Source of the DNA: Delftia tsuruhatensis NBRC 16741
Lineage (GTDB): Bacteria; Pseudomonadota; Gammaproteobacteria; Burkholderiales; Burkholderiaceae_C
Direction of reading: 5' to 3'
Length of the DNA stretch: 33,560 nt
Assembly: GCF_001571325.1 (NCBI RefSeq)
Contig: NZ_BCTO01000058.1
Coordinates: 1-33,560, forward strand
Both the position numbers and the translations under genes were made by a program. Below the pieces are notes generated by a model. The model was given only the letters and a program-made list of their open reading frames with translations. It did no database searches and had not been told where the DNA came from. Shown piece after piece: positions 15,000-23,232 of the stretch (position 1 is the stretch's first letter; every line of letters starts with the position of its first letter).

Positions 15000-15589
15000 G
15001 CTTTATCGATGCGCGGATCAATGACAAGGTGGACATCGGCTTTGTCGGCGGCCCGGCCTGGCAAACGCTTGTGGTGCCGCTGGCCAGCGGCCGCAATCGC
15101 CGGCGGCAGGAATGGGCCATGCCGCACCACAAGTACACCGTGGACTACACGACGCTGGACCCGACTGTGCAGAACGACATCCTTGCCGCCTTCCTGGCGT
15201 GCCATGGGCAGATGCACACGTTTGCACTCAAGGACTGGAACGACTACAGGGCGCGGGGCCAGGTCATTGGCCAGGGCGACGGGGCGGCAACGCCCATGCA
15301 GTTGGTGAAGGTCTATGCGTTCGGGCCTGCCCGCTACGTGCGAGCCATCACGCTGCCCGTGGAGCGCACCGTGCGCGTGTTCCAGGGGGGCGCTCAGGTG
15401 CCCTGCACCGTGGACAGGCTCACCGGCCTGGTCACGCCGCAGGCCCCCTGGCTGGCCGGCGAGGACATCACGGCGGATTTTGATTTCAACGTTCGTGTGC
15501 GGTTCTCGTCGGACTTCTTCGGCTTCACCCGCGACTCGCATGTATCAGCCCACACGACGGTGGAGCTAGTGGAGGAATTTGGAACATGA
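14996..15589 (+). CDS. Tail tip/distal tail protein (DUF2460)
   Basis: The 197-residue protein belongs to DUF2460, the family of RcGTA gp12-type distal tail proteins that cap the tube. Diagnostic features are the start Phe-Ile-Asp-Ala-Arg-Ile, then Gly-Arg-Asn-Arg-Arg-Arg-Gln-Glu-Trp, and the later Leu-Ala-Ala-Phe-x-Ala-Cys-His-Gly-Gln-Met. A Leu-Lys-Asp-Trp-Asn-Asp-Tyr segment and a C-terminal Phe-Asp-Phe-x-Val-Arg-Val-Arg-Phe strand follow. ATG 14996 overlaps the tape measure stop (ATGA) and the gene ends inside the next start (ATGA). Confidence 0.88.
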   Translation: MSFIDARINDKVDIGFVGGPAWQTLVVPLASGRNRRRQEWAMPHHKYTVDYTTLDPTVQNDILAAFLACHGQMHTFALKDWNDYRARGQVIGQGDGAATPMQLVKVYAFGPARYVRAITLPVERTVRVFQGGAQVPCTVDRLTGLVTPQAPWLAGEDITADFDFNVRVRFSSDFFGFTRDSHVSAHTTVELVEEFGT

Positions 15590-16515
15590 GGACCATCCCA
15601 ATCGCCCTGCAGCAGCACCTGGATGGGGATACCACCACGGTGTGCATGCTGGTGCGCATCGAGCCTGTGGCGCCCGGTTATACCCCTGTGGGCGTGACCA
15701 CGCTGGACCGTGACGTGTTGTTTGACGCCGGCACGGGTGCGCTGCTGTACCGCGCGGCCGTGGGTGTTGACTCCAGCGCGCGCGTGAGCAGCTCGGACAT
15801 GGCCGTGGACAACGCAGAGGGAACAAGCCTTGTGCCCGAGTTCGACGTGCCTGTTTCGGAGCGCGACCTGGTGGCCGGCGCCTACGACTATGCCCGCTGG
15901 ACCAGCTACCTCGTGAACTTCGAGGACACGACGCAGTTTGTCGAGCTGGCGCGCGGCGAGCTGGGCCAAGTGCGTGTGTCCCAGGGCATGTCGTTCACCT
16001 TCGAGATGCTGGGGCTGACAAAGCGTCTCAAGCAGACTGTGGTTGAGAAAGACTCGCTGCGCTGCCGTGCGATCTTCGGCAGTCAGCCTCTGGGCACCCC
16101 TGGCGCCACAGTGACTCAGCTCTTCTACTGCGGGCGCGAGGTCGATGGCCTGTTTGTGGGATCGCATGTGGTTGAGCCAGGCGAGGAAAACACCGTCAGC
16201 TTCAGCACTGCGCTGTCTGAGCCGGATGGCTATTTCAAGCCCGGCATGTTGCGATGGGCCACGGGGGCAAACGCGGGCCGCGTCTACGAGGTCGAGGAGC
16301 ACAAGGATGGCGTGCTGTCGCTCACCTTTGCCTCCATGTTTCCGGTCCAGGCCGGCGATCAGTTCTTTGTGCGTCCCGACTGCACGAAGTGGAAGGATGG
16401 CCCCAACGGGTGCAAGACCTGGTTCGGTGCGAACTGGGTCTTGCACTACCGTGGCGAGCCGTACATCCCGGTCGGAGACACGGGCCAGATCAACGCCCCA
16501 GGGGCCAGCATATGA
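15586..16515 (+). CDS. Tail tip hub protein (DUF2163/BR0599 family)
   Basis: The 309-residue protein corresponds in family and position to RcGTA gp13, with the role of lambda gpL in the tail tip. The N-terminal two-thirds are the DUF2163 beta-rich domain, and the last 90 residues are the BR0599-type C-terminal domain. Four well-spaced cysteines (160, 182, 266, 276) in the second half could bind an iron-sulfur cluster, as lambda gpL does and as has been described for GTA hub proteins. The ligand role is inference. The gene overlaps its neighbours by ATGA at both ends. Confidence 0.87.
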   Translation: MRTIPIALQQHLDGDTTTVCMLVRIEPVAPGYTPVGVTTLDRDVLFDAGTGALLYRAAVGVDSSARVSSSDMAVDNAEGTSLVPEFDVPVSERDLVAGAYDYARWTSYLVNFEDTTQFVELARGELGQVRVSQGMSFTFEMLGLTKRLKQTVVEKDSLRCRAIFGSQPLGTPGATVTQLFYCGREVDGLFVGSHVVEPGEENTVSFSTALSEPDGYFKPGMLRWATGANAGRVYEVEEHKDGVLSLTFASMFPVQAGDQFFVRPDCTKWKDGPNGCKTWFGANWVLHYRGEPYIPVGDTGQINAPGASI

Positions 16516-16922
16516 GTGCGCTCGTTGACTCTGCCCGCAAGTACCTGGGTGTCCCATTCCGCCATCGCGGACGCAGCGCCACGGGTCTGGATTGCGCCGG
16601 CCTGGGATGGATCGCATACCGAGACCTCGGCATCGAGTTGCCGGATGTGAGGGCCTACGGCCGCGAGCCGTTCCGAAATGGCCTCATGGAGGGCCTGCGC
16701 GCGGCCCTGGGAGATCCCGTTGACGACGGGCCACAGCCCGGCGATGTCGTCGTCATGCGCTTTGACAAAGACCCGCACCACGTCGCACTGATCGCTCAGG
16801 CGCCGTATGCGGACGAATTGACCATGATCCACGCAGACTCTATGCACGGCCGTGTCGTAGAGCACCGTCTGTCTGATGACTGGCGCGCGCGGATAGTTTG
16901 CGTGTACCGGAGGCCTGTGTAA
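16512..16922 (+). CDS. NlpC/P60 peptidase of the tail tip
   Basis: The 136-residue protein is a cysteine peptidase of the NlpC/P60 fold, carried at the tail tip to cut peptidoglycan cross-bridges during DNA entry (RcGTA gp14 and lambda gpK counterparts). The catalytic Cys28 lies in Gly-Leu-Asp-Cys-Ala-Gly-Leu. His90 lies in Pro-His-His-Val-Ala-Leu-Ile, and His107 is a plausible third residue. Gln-Pro-Gly-Asp-Val-Val-Val precedes the His, as usual. ATG 16512 overlaps the upstream stop. Confidence 0.92.
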   Translation: MSALVDSARKYLGVPFRHRGRSATGLDCAGLGWIAYRDLGIELPDVRAYGREPFRNGLMEGLRAALGDPVDDGPQPGDVVVMRFDKDPHHVALIAQAPYADELTMIHADSMHGRVVEHRLSDDWRARIVCVYRRPV

Positions 16923-19900
16923 ATGGCACGTCTTGCTCTATCTGTCGGCGGCGCAGTGGCTGGCTTCTTTATCGGGGGACCTGCAGGCGCCCAGGTCGGA
17001 TGGATGGCGGGCAGCATCGTGGGCTCGCTTATCCCGCAGACAATGCGCGGCCCCAGTATCGAAGAGGCTGGCACCCAAACAACTGCGGAGGGCGCTCCGC
17101 GAGCAGTTGTCTACGGCACTGCCCCGGTTTCCGGGAACGTCATCGACGCCGGCCGCACGCGCAAGATCACGCGCAAGGAGCGCCAGGGAAAGGGCGGGCC
17201 ATCCGTCGAAACCGAGGCCCTGCTGCGCACATACGCGATACGCATTGCCGAGCCCATCGCCGGGATCATCATGGCGAAGAAAGACGGCAAGATCGTCTAC
17301 GACGCCAGCGATCCGGAGTTCCAGGACGACAACGATAAATTCCTGTCCGGCTGCCGCATTTATAAGGGTGATGAGCAGCAACTGCCCGACCCGGACCTCG
17401 AAGCCATTCACGGAGCAGGTGAAGTGCCCGCGTATCGCGGAAGCTCATACATTGTTTTCATTGACGACGATGTGACTGATCGGCGTGGCTCCATCCCTCA
17501 ATATGAGTTTGTTGTTGGTCGTGCGGAGGCCAACCGACTTGGAAATCCTGGCGACCCGATACCTTCCGAGAAAAGAAATTCGATTCAGGGAACGACTGGC
17601 GGAGGAGGTTTGGCTTCGAGTAGGCTTCCTGGCCGCACTATGGATTCTTCAGTTAACAATACATATTTCATGGGTTGGTATGTTGAGCCAACTTTCGGAC
17701 AGCCATCTGTTAATGCAACGTTCTATATAGAGATAAATGGAACTGAGGTCTATCAATTTACAGGTGAGGCATCTGCTGGTAATAGGCTATATCACTGCGT
17801 TCAGTTCCATCACCAAACGAGGTCTGATGTTTGTGTTGTTGGAATGAGGTGCGCGCCATCTTCTAATGGTCAATTCTATTTAACATGGGATGCCATAGAT
17901 TCAACTAAGATATATACGCCTGCAAATTCTGCAGAGGTTGTTTTGTCAAATGACCCACTGTTTGGATTACTCCTTGATGAAGACGATAATCTATTCACCA
18001 TGCATAAGGATATTCCTCAGTACCCGCCAGAATGGTCATGGGGCGCCAGTGTGCTGACTGAAGAGGCTGTCGAGGCTGGCGGGACGACGGTGAAAATTTC
18101 TCCCGTGCCATTGCATGAGATAGTGACTTCCATCAGTGAGCGCTGCAATTTGGGTCCGGAGAACTACGATACGTCCGAGCTTGTTGATATGGTGGACGGA
18201 TTTGTTATGGCCAGTGCGGGTTATAGTGGAGCGGACGCTATCAATAGCCTGCGGGCGCCGTATTTCTTCGACTGCCCAGAATATGGAGGAAAGATCTGGT
18301 ATCACAAGCGAGGTAAGGCTTCGGTCGCCGAGATAACCATTGAAGATATGGTGGAGGAGCCAGACGATAGTGAGCGGCAAGCGCAAATTGAGTATCCGAG
18401 GAAGCTGCACCTGACGTTTCAAAGTGCTGCCGTCAATTACCAGACAGCGCAAGCAACGAGTGAGCGGGTCTCTCCTGATGTGCGCGTCACTGGAGAATCG
18501 GCGATGCAGGTTGCTGTGGTGATGACCTCGGAGCTTGCCGCACAGAAAGCGGCCATGCTGCACAAAGTGTCCTGGTCCGAGGCAGAGGGCGAGGTCAAAT
18601 TCTCGCTGCCGGATTCATGGCTGCGCCTTGTGCCAGGCGATTGCGTTGTGCTCAAGCCGCGCGACACGGCGCGGCGCGTGCGCATCGACGGGATCGAAAT
18701 GTCGGCCGGGGTGATGCAGATTACTGGGCATGTGGACCGCCGCAGCGCTTATGCATCAACTGTTGGATACGTGCCGCTGCCGGAGCCCACAAAGCCCCCT
18801 TCAAGCGTTGTAGGCGACACCGTGCTGGCCGTGCTGGACGTGCCACTGCTGCGAGATGACGATGACGCCCTCTACTACTATGCCGCAGTCACTGGCGACC
18901 GCTCTGCATGGCGCGGCGCCCAGGTGCAGCGAAGCCTGGATGGCGGGGCATCGTATGTCGAGGCTCTTGGCATCAACTTCCCTGCAACGATAGGCCGTCT
19001 GCGCGCTGCTCTGCCTGATGCCTCCCCCTGGTACACAGACAGCACAAACGTGATCGATGTGGACTTGATCCGCGACGGCGACAGCCTGGACAGCGTGACT
19101 GCGGCCCAGTTCCTGCAGCGTGCAGGCGCCGTGGCGCTGCAGCTGGCAGACGGATCCTGGGAAGTCGCGCAATACCGCGATGCCGAGCATGTCAGCGGCC
19201 TGCGCTACCGGCTGAGCACATTGCATCGAGGGCAGCTCAACACCGTGCCGGGGGCGCACTCTTCCGGCGCGTTGCTGGTGCTTCTGGATGACGTGAGCCG
19301 CATATCCGCGCAGTCGGCATGGCTGCGCCATGTACTGACGCACAGAGCCCCTAGTTTCGGCGGGGCCGTGGAGACGGCTACGCCCCAGTCCATGACATAT
19401 GCGGGTCGCGCGCAACGTGAATGGCCCGTTGCATCGCTGCGCATCTCCGCCACTGGCGGCCCGGTGGGCGGCAGCATCGTTGCCAGTTGGGCGCCGCGTC
19501 ATCGGCTTGGGACAGACGTGCTGCCTGTGGCGAGTCAGTATTTCAGGGGATTTCGGGTGTACGCGACCGACGCTGGCGGTCAGTCGATGACAGCCGATGT
19601 GACGGCTCAGACGCACACCCTGCAACTGGGCGCGATGACCTGGCCGATACGGGTGCATGTGGCTGCCGTCAATGCGGTCACGGGCGCAGGCCCCTGGCGC
19701 TGGGTAAGCACGGACGGAGCAGCAGGGGACGGCGACGGACCGGCAGAGGAAGAGCAGCCGGGTGGCGAGACACCCATAGGTGATGGCACGTTCCAGCGTG
19801 GCATTGCAATGTACGGCTCGGCGCGGGCCGGGGCCTACGGCCAGTTGATGGGCGGCGACTTGTTTGCAGCACAGAACTCGGGGGCGAGTTGGCAGCTATT

Positions 19901-20648
19901 CAAGCTCCGAGCGGACACGCTTGAGGTGGTTAGGGCGGCCTATGCCGGACCATTCCTTTTCGCGCTCATCAACGATGGGACGAGCCTCTACGGCGGCAGC
20001 GACGGGCTTGTGCGCAAATGGGACGCGGACCTCAATGAAGTGGCTCAAATGCGCGTAGGTGGTACAGGTGATGCCCAGGGATTGGCGCTGTCCGGTGGCA
20101 ATCTATGGGTGTCGGTGCCGTATGAGCCGGCTATCAAAAAACTGGACCCAGCCACGCTGGCGGTACAGGCCACAGTGACCGGTCTGAGGATCAACAGCCT
20201 AGTGTCCGATGGATCGTATTTGTACGGTGCGAGTCGGGCAGACAACTGCATCTACAAGCTCGATGGATCCACAGGCTCACTTGTGGACACGTTTCCGACT
20301 GCTGGATACCCGGCTGATCTTGTGGTCCACGGCGGAAAACTCTGGGTGATCTGCCTTCACGACCTGCCGGTGCGGCTCTACAAGCACGACGCCGGCACGG
20401 GTGCGAAAGAGGCATTTGAGCTGGAAGTGACATCCACGCCGGGCCGGATGGCGATTGCGGGTGATGTGTTGGGTGTTGGCGGCCGCGTGAGCTTCGCCGT
20501 CAACACGCTCACGGATTCCGTGATCGGCAGTTTCTCGATACCGTTGGACAACCCAAATCAGGTGCAGCCGCCCGCTGCATCGCTCATCACGCCCACGCGA
20601 TTCGTCGCCGGGGGATTCGACTGGACTGCTTACTACGACTTGATATGA
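16923..20648 (+). CDS. Tail tip attachment/host specificity protein (gpJ / GTA TIM-barrel type)
   Basis: The 1241-residue central tail fibre or hub corresponds to RcGTA gp15 and lambda gpJ. Residues 1-45 are a Gly/Ala-rich hydrophobic N-terminus, common in this family. Phage-tail_3-like sequence follows, including Ala-Pro-Tyr-Phe-Phe-Asp-Cys near 445 and a Pro-Asp-Ser-Trp-Leu-Arg-Leu-Val-Pro-Gly-Asp strand near 563. A fibronectin III-like segment spans about 820-930. The region 1006-1212 shows repeated Gly-x-Leu-Tyr-Gly/Lys-Leu-Asp blades resembling a beta-propeller. Residues about 190-340 are AT-rich in DNA (17500-17940) and look inserted. It starts right after the peptidase stop and overlaps the fibre gene by ATGA. 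Confidence 0.9.
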   Translation: MARLALSVGGAVAGFFIGGPAGAQVGWMAGSIVGSLIPQTMRGPSIEEAGTQTTAEGAPRAVVYGTAPVSGNVIDAGRTRKITRKERQGKGGPSVETEALLRTYAIRIAEPIAGIIMAKKDGKIVYDASDPEFQDDNDKFLSGCRIYKGDEQQLPDPDLEAIHGAGEVPAYRGSSYIVFIDDDVTDRRGSIPQYEFVVGRAEANRLGNPGDPIPSEKRNSIQGTTGGGGLASSRLPGRTMDSSVNNTYFMGWYVEPTFGQPSVNATFYIEINGTEVYQFTGEASAGNRLYHCVQFHHQTRSDVCVVGMRCAPSSNGQFYLTWDAIDSTKIYTPANSAEVVLSNDPLFGLLLDEDDNLFTMHKDIPQYPPEWSWGASVLTEEAVEAGGTTVKISPVPLHEIVTSISERCNLGPENYDTSELVDMVDGFVMASAGYSGADAINSLRAPYFFDCPEYGGKIWYHKRGKASVAEITIEDMVEEPDDSERQAQIEYPRKLHLTFQSAAVNYQTAQATSERVSPDVRVTGESAMQVAVVMTSELAAQKAAMLHKVSWSEAEGEVKFSLPDSWLRLVPGDCVVLKPRDTARRVRIDGIEMSAGVMQITGHVDRRSAYASTVGYVPLPEPTKPPSSVVGDTVLAVLDVPLLRDDDDALYYYAAVTGDRSAWRGAQVQRSLDGGASYVEALGINFPATIGRLRAALPDASPWYTDSTNVIDVDLIRDGDSLDSVTAAQFLQRAGAVALQLADGSWEVAQYRDAEHVSGLRYRLSTLHRGQLNTVPGAHSSGALLVLLDDVSRISAQSAWLRHVLTHRAPSFGGAVETATPQSMTYAGRAQREWPVASLRISATGGPVGGSIVASWAPRHRLGTDVLPVASQYFRGFRVYATDAGGQSMTADVTAQTHTLQLGAMTWPIRVHVAAVNAVTGAGPWRWVSTDGAAGDGDGPAEEEQPGGETPIGDGTFQRGIAMYGSARAGAYGQLMGGDLFAAQNSGASWQLFKLRADTLEVVRAAYAGPFLFALINDGTSLYGGSDGLVRKWDADLNEVAQMRVGGTGDAQGLALSGGNLWVSVPYEPAIKKLDPATLAVQATVTGLRINSLVSDGSYLYGASRADNCIYKLDGSTGSLVDTFPTAGYPADLVVHGGKLWVICLHDLPVRLYKHDAGTGAKEAFELEVTSTPGRMAIAGDVLGVGGRVSFAVNTLTDSVIGSFSIPLDNPNQVQPPAASLITPTRFVAGGFDWTAYYDLI

Positions 20649-21748
20649 GCACACCTATTTTGCCTTTCGCCGTGTGGGAGGCTGGCACCAACCAGGCCAG
20701 CATTCCAGCAAACGACAACGCGCTGCGCTCCGAGATCCTTTCGGGGCTTGTGATCAGCAAGACCACGACAGCGCAACCCGCTGGCGTTGACGGCGCGATC
20801 TACATCATCCCTTCCGGCGCTACGGGGGCGATGTGGTCAACCTTCGCCCCGGGCGATCTTGCGATCTTTAGGGGGGGTACGTGGTATGCCTATGCTCCGG
20901 TTCAGGGCGTGGTAATCCACATGGATAGCAGCATCCAGCAGTGGGATGGTTCTGATTGGGTGGAATTATCCGGGTCAGGTGGCGGTGCAGGAGATTTCCT
21001 GTCGCCACTAGTAAATGACGAGATTTCAGTAAGTGGAACATATACGCTTGAAATCGGGAGAATGCATTCTTGCTCTGGCAGTTCATCCGATTACACGGTG
21101 ACTCTGCCGCCAGCATCTGGAAATGCTGGTAAATTTGTTGGCGTGAGAATGTCTGCAGCTCTTTCTAGACTTGTTAAATTAAAGGGGAACTCCTCAGAAC
21201 TTATTGATGGGAAAAATGAAAGAGTAATGTGGAGAGGCGAAAGCGCTGTGCTTATGTGTGACGGTGGTTCTTGGTCGAAAATTTCAGGGAAAACCATTCC
21301 TGTATACGCGTCAATGCGCCGCACTTCGTCTTACTCAATGTCTAACGCTGCATTTCTTTCCATTCCAATGGATACGGTGGTTACAGACAACACTTCATTT
21401 TTACTTAGTCCTATAGCTAGTACATCTACAGGCAGGATTACTGTATTCCGCCCGGGAACTTACTCTGTTCACGGATTGTGCTCAATTAATGATTCTTCGG
21501 CCGGGACTGTGTTTTCTGCTGGGCCGGTCAAAAACGCTACAGACCTCAGCACTGGGCCTTCTGGGGTAACAAGCGTCATAACCGGAGTTGAGGGAATACA
21601 AATATCCGGTTCTTGTATTTTTGCAGCAGAGGCAAGTGACTACATGGCTTTGTTTGCATTCCAGAATAGCGGGTCATCGAGAAACACGAGATCAGATCTT
21701 GTCGGGCTTATGCCAGCACTATCAGTGTCAGAGATACCAAGTTGGTGA
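20645..21748 (+). CDS. Tail fibre / receptor-binding protein (DUF2793 N-terminus)
   Basis: The 367-residue protein has a phage DUF2793-like N-terminal domain. It opens Thr-Pro-Ile-Leu-Pro-Phe-Ala, with Asn-Gln-Ala-x-x-Pro-Ala-Asn-Asp-Asn-Ala-Leu-Arg, then Tyr-Ile-Ile-Pro-x-Gly-Ala-Thr-Gly and Trp-Tyr-Ala-Tyr-Ala-Pro. A Ser/Gly hinge at about 108-116 leads to a variable part. The last 140 residues (about 225-365) read like a C1q/TNF-type jelly roll, with Phe-Arg-Pro-Gly-Thr-Tyr-Ser-Val near the centre. DNA from about 20990 onward is clearly AT-richer than the neighbours, as expected for exchanged receptor-binding modules. Confidence 0.75.
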   Translation: MSTPILPFAVWEAGTNQASIPANDNALRSEILSGLVISKTTTAQPAGVDGAIYIIPSGATGAMWSTFAPGDLAIFRGGTWYAYAPVQGVVIHMDSSIQQWDGSDWVELSGSGGGAGDFLSPLVNDEISVSGTYTLEIGRMHSCSGSSSDYTVTLPPASGNAGKFVGVRMSAALSRLVKLKGNSSELIDGKNERVMWRGESAVLMCDGGSWSKISGKTIPVYASMRRTSSYSMSNAAFLSIPMDTVVTDNTSFLLSPIASTSTGRITVFRPGTYSVHGLCSINDSSAGTVFSAGPVKNATDLSTGPSGVTSVITGVEGIQISGSCIFAAEASDYMALFAFQNSGSSRNTRSDLVGLMPALSVSEIPSW

Positions 21749-21792
21749 AATCGATAGTTAATATCGTCATCTGAAATATTGAAAACAACGTA

Positions 21793-21814
21793 AACCCGCT
21801 TCGGCGGGTTTTTT
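21793..21814 (+). terminator. Terminator after the fibre gene
   Basis: A 7-bp stem AACCCGC/GCGGGTT with a stable TTCG tetraloop (21800-21803) runs into a T tract ending at 21814. It ends the structural operon before the lysis genes. Confidence 0.85.
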
Positions 21815-21832
21815 CATGCCCGAAAGGATCTG

Positions 21833-22225
21833 ATGCCCGAACCCACAACCACTGCCGCTGGCATGGCCACGTTCGCAGGCGCGGCAGTCTCGACGTCTGC
21901 ACTCACTGCCTTCGGCGTGCCGCTTGGTCTGCACGTCGATCTGCTGCTGGCCGGCTTCTTCGGTGCCCTGGTGAGCATCATCTTGCTCAACACCGTGCCG
22001 GGCACTGCGGACACCTGGCGCGAACTGCTGCGCACTTCCGTGCGGCGGCTGGCCGTGGCCTGGGCCTCCTCGATCACGGCTGGCTATCTCACGCCGCTGG
22101 CACTGCTCATCGCCAACGTGCCGGCATCGCTGATGCTGTCAATGGCGTTCCTGGTCGGTGCCGGCGCGCAGCGCGTGCTGCTCGCTCTCATGCGCAAGTA
22201 TTGGCCGCAGGCCGGGGAGAACTGA
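21833..22225 (+). CDS. Putative holin-like membrane protein
   Basis: The 130-residue protein has three to four predicted membrane segments (about 18-33, 36-55, 72-94, 97-117) and a basic C-terminal tail. It lies first in the lysis cassette, ahead of the endolysin, and a holin role follows from that. It has no signature that proves a particular holin class. An AAAGGA site lies 5 bases before ATG 21833. The gene ends one base before the second membrane gene. Confidence 0.65.
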   Translation: MPEPTTTAAGMATFAGAAVSTSALTAFGVPLGLHVDLLLAGFFGALVSIILLNTVPGTADTWRELLRTSVRRLAVAWASSITAGYLTPLALLIANVPASLMLSMAFLVGAGAQRVLLALMRKYWPQAGEN

Positions 22226-22226
22226 T

Positions 22227-22508
22227 ATGCGAGTTCTCGGCTTTTTTGCTCTTTGGATCTTCGGCTTGGTCGTCCTGGCCGAGGCCCTCAACAAGCTGGA
22301 GCGCACGCGGCCGTGCCTGCCAGGCCTGACCAGCAATCAGCGCCTGCTTGCCTGGCTCAAGGCCCTGGCCTGGTGCCTGCTCGCTGCCGCCGGCGCCGGC
22401 GCGCTCGTCGCGCCCATCTTCGATTTCCCAGCACCCACGGCTCGCGAACTGTGCATGTTCGCGGGCTTTGTCGTGCTCATCGTTCGTACCCGATTCAAAG
22501 AGGGATAG
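22227..22508 (+). CDS. Small membrane protein of the lysis cassette (second holin or antiholin candidate)
   Basis: The 93-residue protein has hydrophobic segments at about 3-20, 42-64 and 76-88 and an Arg/Lys-containing loop (Lys-Leu-Glu-Arg-Thr-Arg). It is only one base from the previous stop and 5 bases from the endolysin start. Pairs of small membrane proteins before an endolysin often act as holin and antiholin, but nothing in the sequence decides which is which. Confidence 0.65.
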   Translation: MRVLGFFALWIFGLVVLAEALNKLERTRPCLPGLTSNQRLLAWLKALAWCLLAAAGAGALVAPIFDFPAPTARELCMFAGFVVLIVRTRFKEG

Positions 22509-22513
22509 ACATC

Positions 22514-22969
22514 ATGCAACTGACCCCCCATTTCAGCCTGGCGGAAATGACCGCCAGCAGCACGGCCCAGCGCCAGGGCCTGGACAACACTCCAACGCCC
22601 GAGGCCCTGCAGCGCCTGACGCTCACGGCCGCGATGCTGGAGCGCGTGCGCGCGCACCTGGGCGTGCCCATCGTCGTGACCAGCGGCTACCGCTCGCGCG
22701 CTGTCAATGCCGCCGTGGGCGGCGTCACCAGCAGCGATCACGCCATCGGCGCGGCCGCAGACATCGTGGCGCCCCAGTTCGGCGCGCCCTACACCGTGGC
22801 CAAGGCCCTTGCGCCGCACGTCAACGCGCTTGGCATAGGGCAAATCATCTATGAGAGCGTTGGCGGCAAGCACTGGGTGCACCTGTCCACGCGCACGCCG
22901 GATAAGCCCGTCAATCGGGTGATCACTGTCAGCGGCAAAAGCACGCTGGTGGGCATACAAGAGGTATAG
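22514..22969 (+). CDS. Endolysin, M15 peptidase (Peptidase_M15_3)
   Basis: The 151-residue zinc peptidase cuts cell-wall peptides at lysis. It shows the M15 pattern. Thr-Ser-Gly-Tyr-Arg-Ser at 56-61 is followed by the zinc ligands His76 and Asp83 (His-x6-Asp), a likely catalytic Glu114, and the third ligand His123 in His-Trp-Val-His-Leu-Ser. The N-terminal Phe-Ser-Leu-Ala-Glu-Met-Thr is typical of phage members. There is no signal peptide, so export depends on the upstream holin candidates. The next gene begins 2 bases after the stop. Confidence 0.92.
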   Translation: MQLTPHFSLAEMTASSTAQRQGLDNTPTPEALQRLTLTAAMLERVRAHLGVPIVVTSGYRSRAVNAAVGGVTSSDHAIGAAADIVAPQFGAPYTVAKALAPHVNALGIGQIIYESVGGKHWVHLSTRTPDKPVNRVITVSGKSTLVGIQEV

Positions 22970-22971
22970 CC

Positions 22972-23232
22972 ATGCATAAATCAACTGCTGGTGCACTGCT
23001 GGCCCTATCCCTGGCCGGCTGCACGGTCGTGCCTGCTGGGAGCGCAGTGCAGGCGTGTGCACTGCTCGACATTGCTGCCCGCGAGGCTGATCTTTCCCCG
23101 GCCTGGTACATCCGTGCCGGCCAGGTTCTGCACGTCTGCGGCGTGTCCGATGCCCTGGCGCAAGCAGAGCTTGCCGCGTGCGCGGCGCAGGCTCGCAATG
23201 GCTACTCCAGCGACTGCGAGGTGCAGCCATGA
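22972..23232 (+). CDS. Small phage lipoprotein of unknown function
   Basis: The 86-residue precursor has a lipoprotein signal peptide (Lys3, hydrophobic core, lipobox Leu-Ala-Gly-Cys with Cys17). The mature part is about 70 residues with four further cysteines (29, 57, 70, 82) that could form two disulfides in the periplasm. It lies between the endolysin and Rz and overlaps the Rz start (ATGATG). It is not Rz1, which is nested inside Rz and is proline-rich. Roles in lysis regulation or surface modification are both possible, and no family is recognised. Confidence 0.75.
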   Translation: MHKSTAGALLALSLAGCTVVPAGSAVQACALLDIAAREADLSPAWYIRAGQVLHVCGVSDALAQAELAACAAQARNGYSSDCEVQP

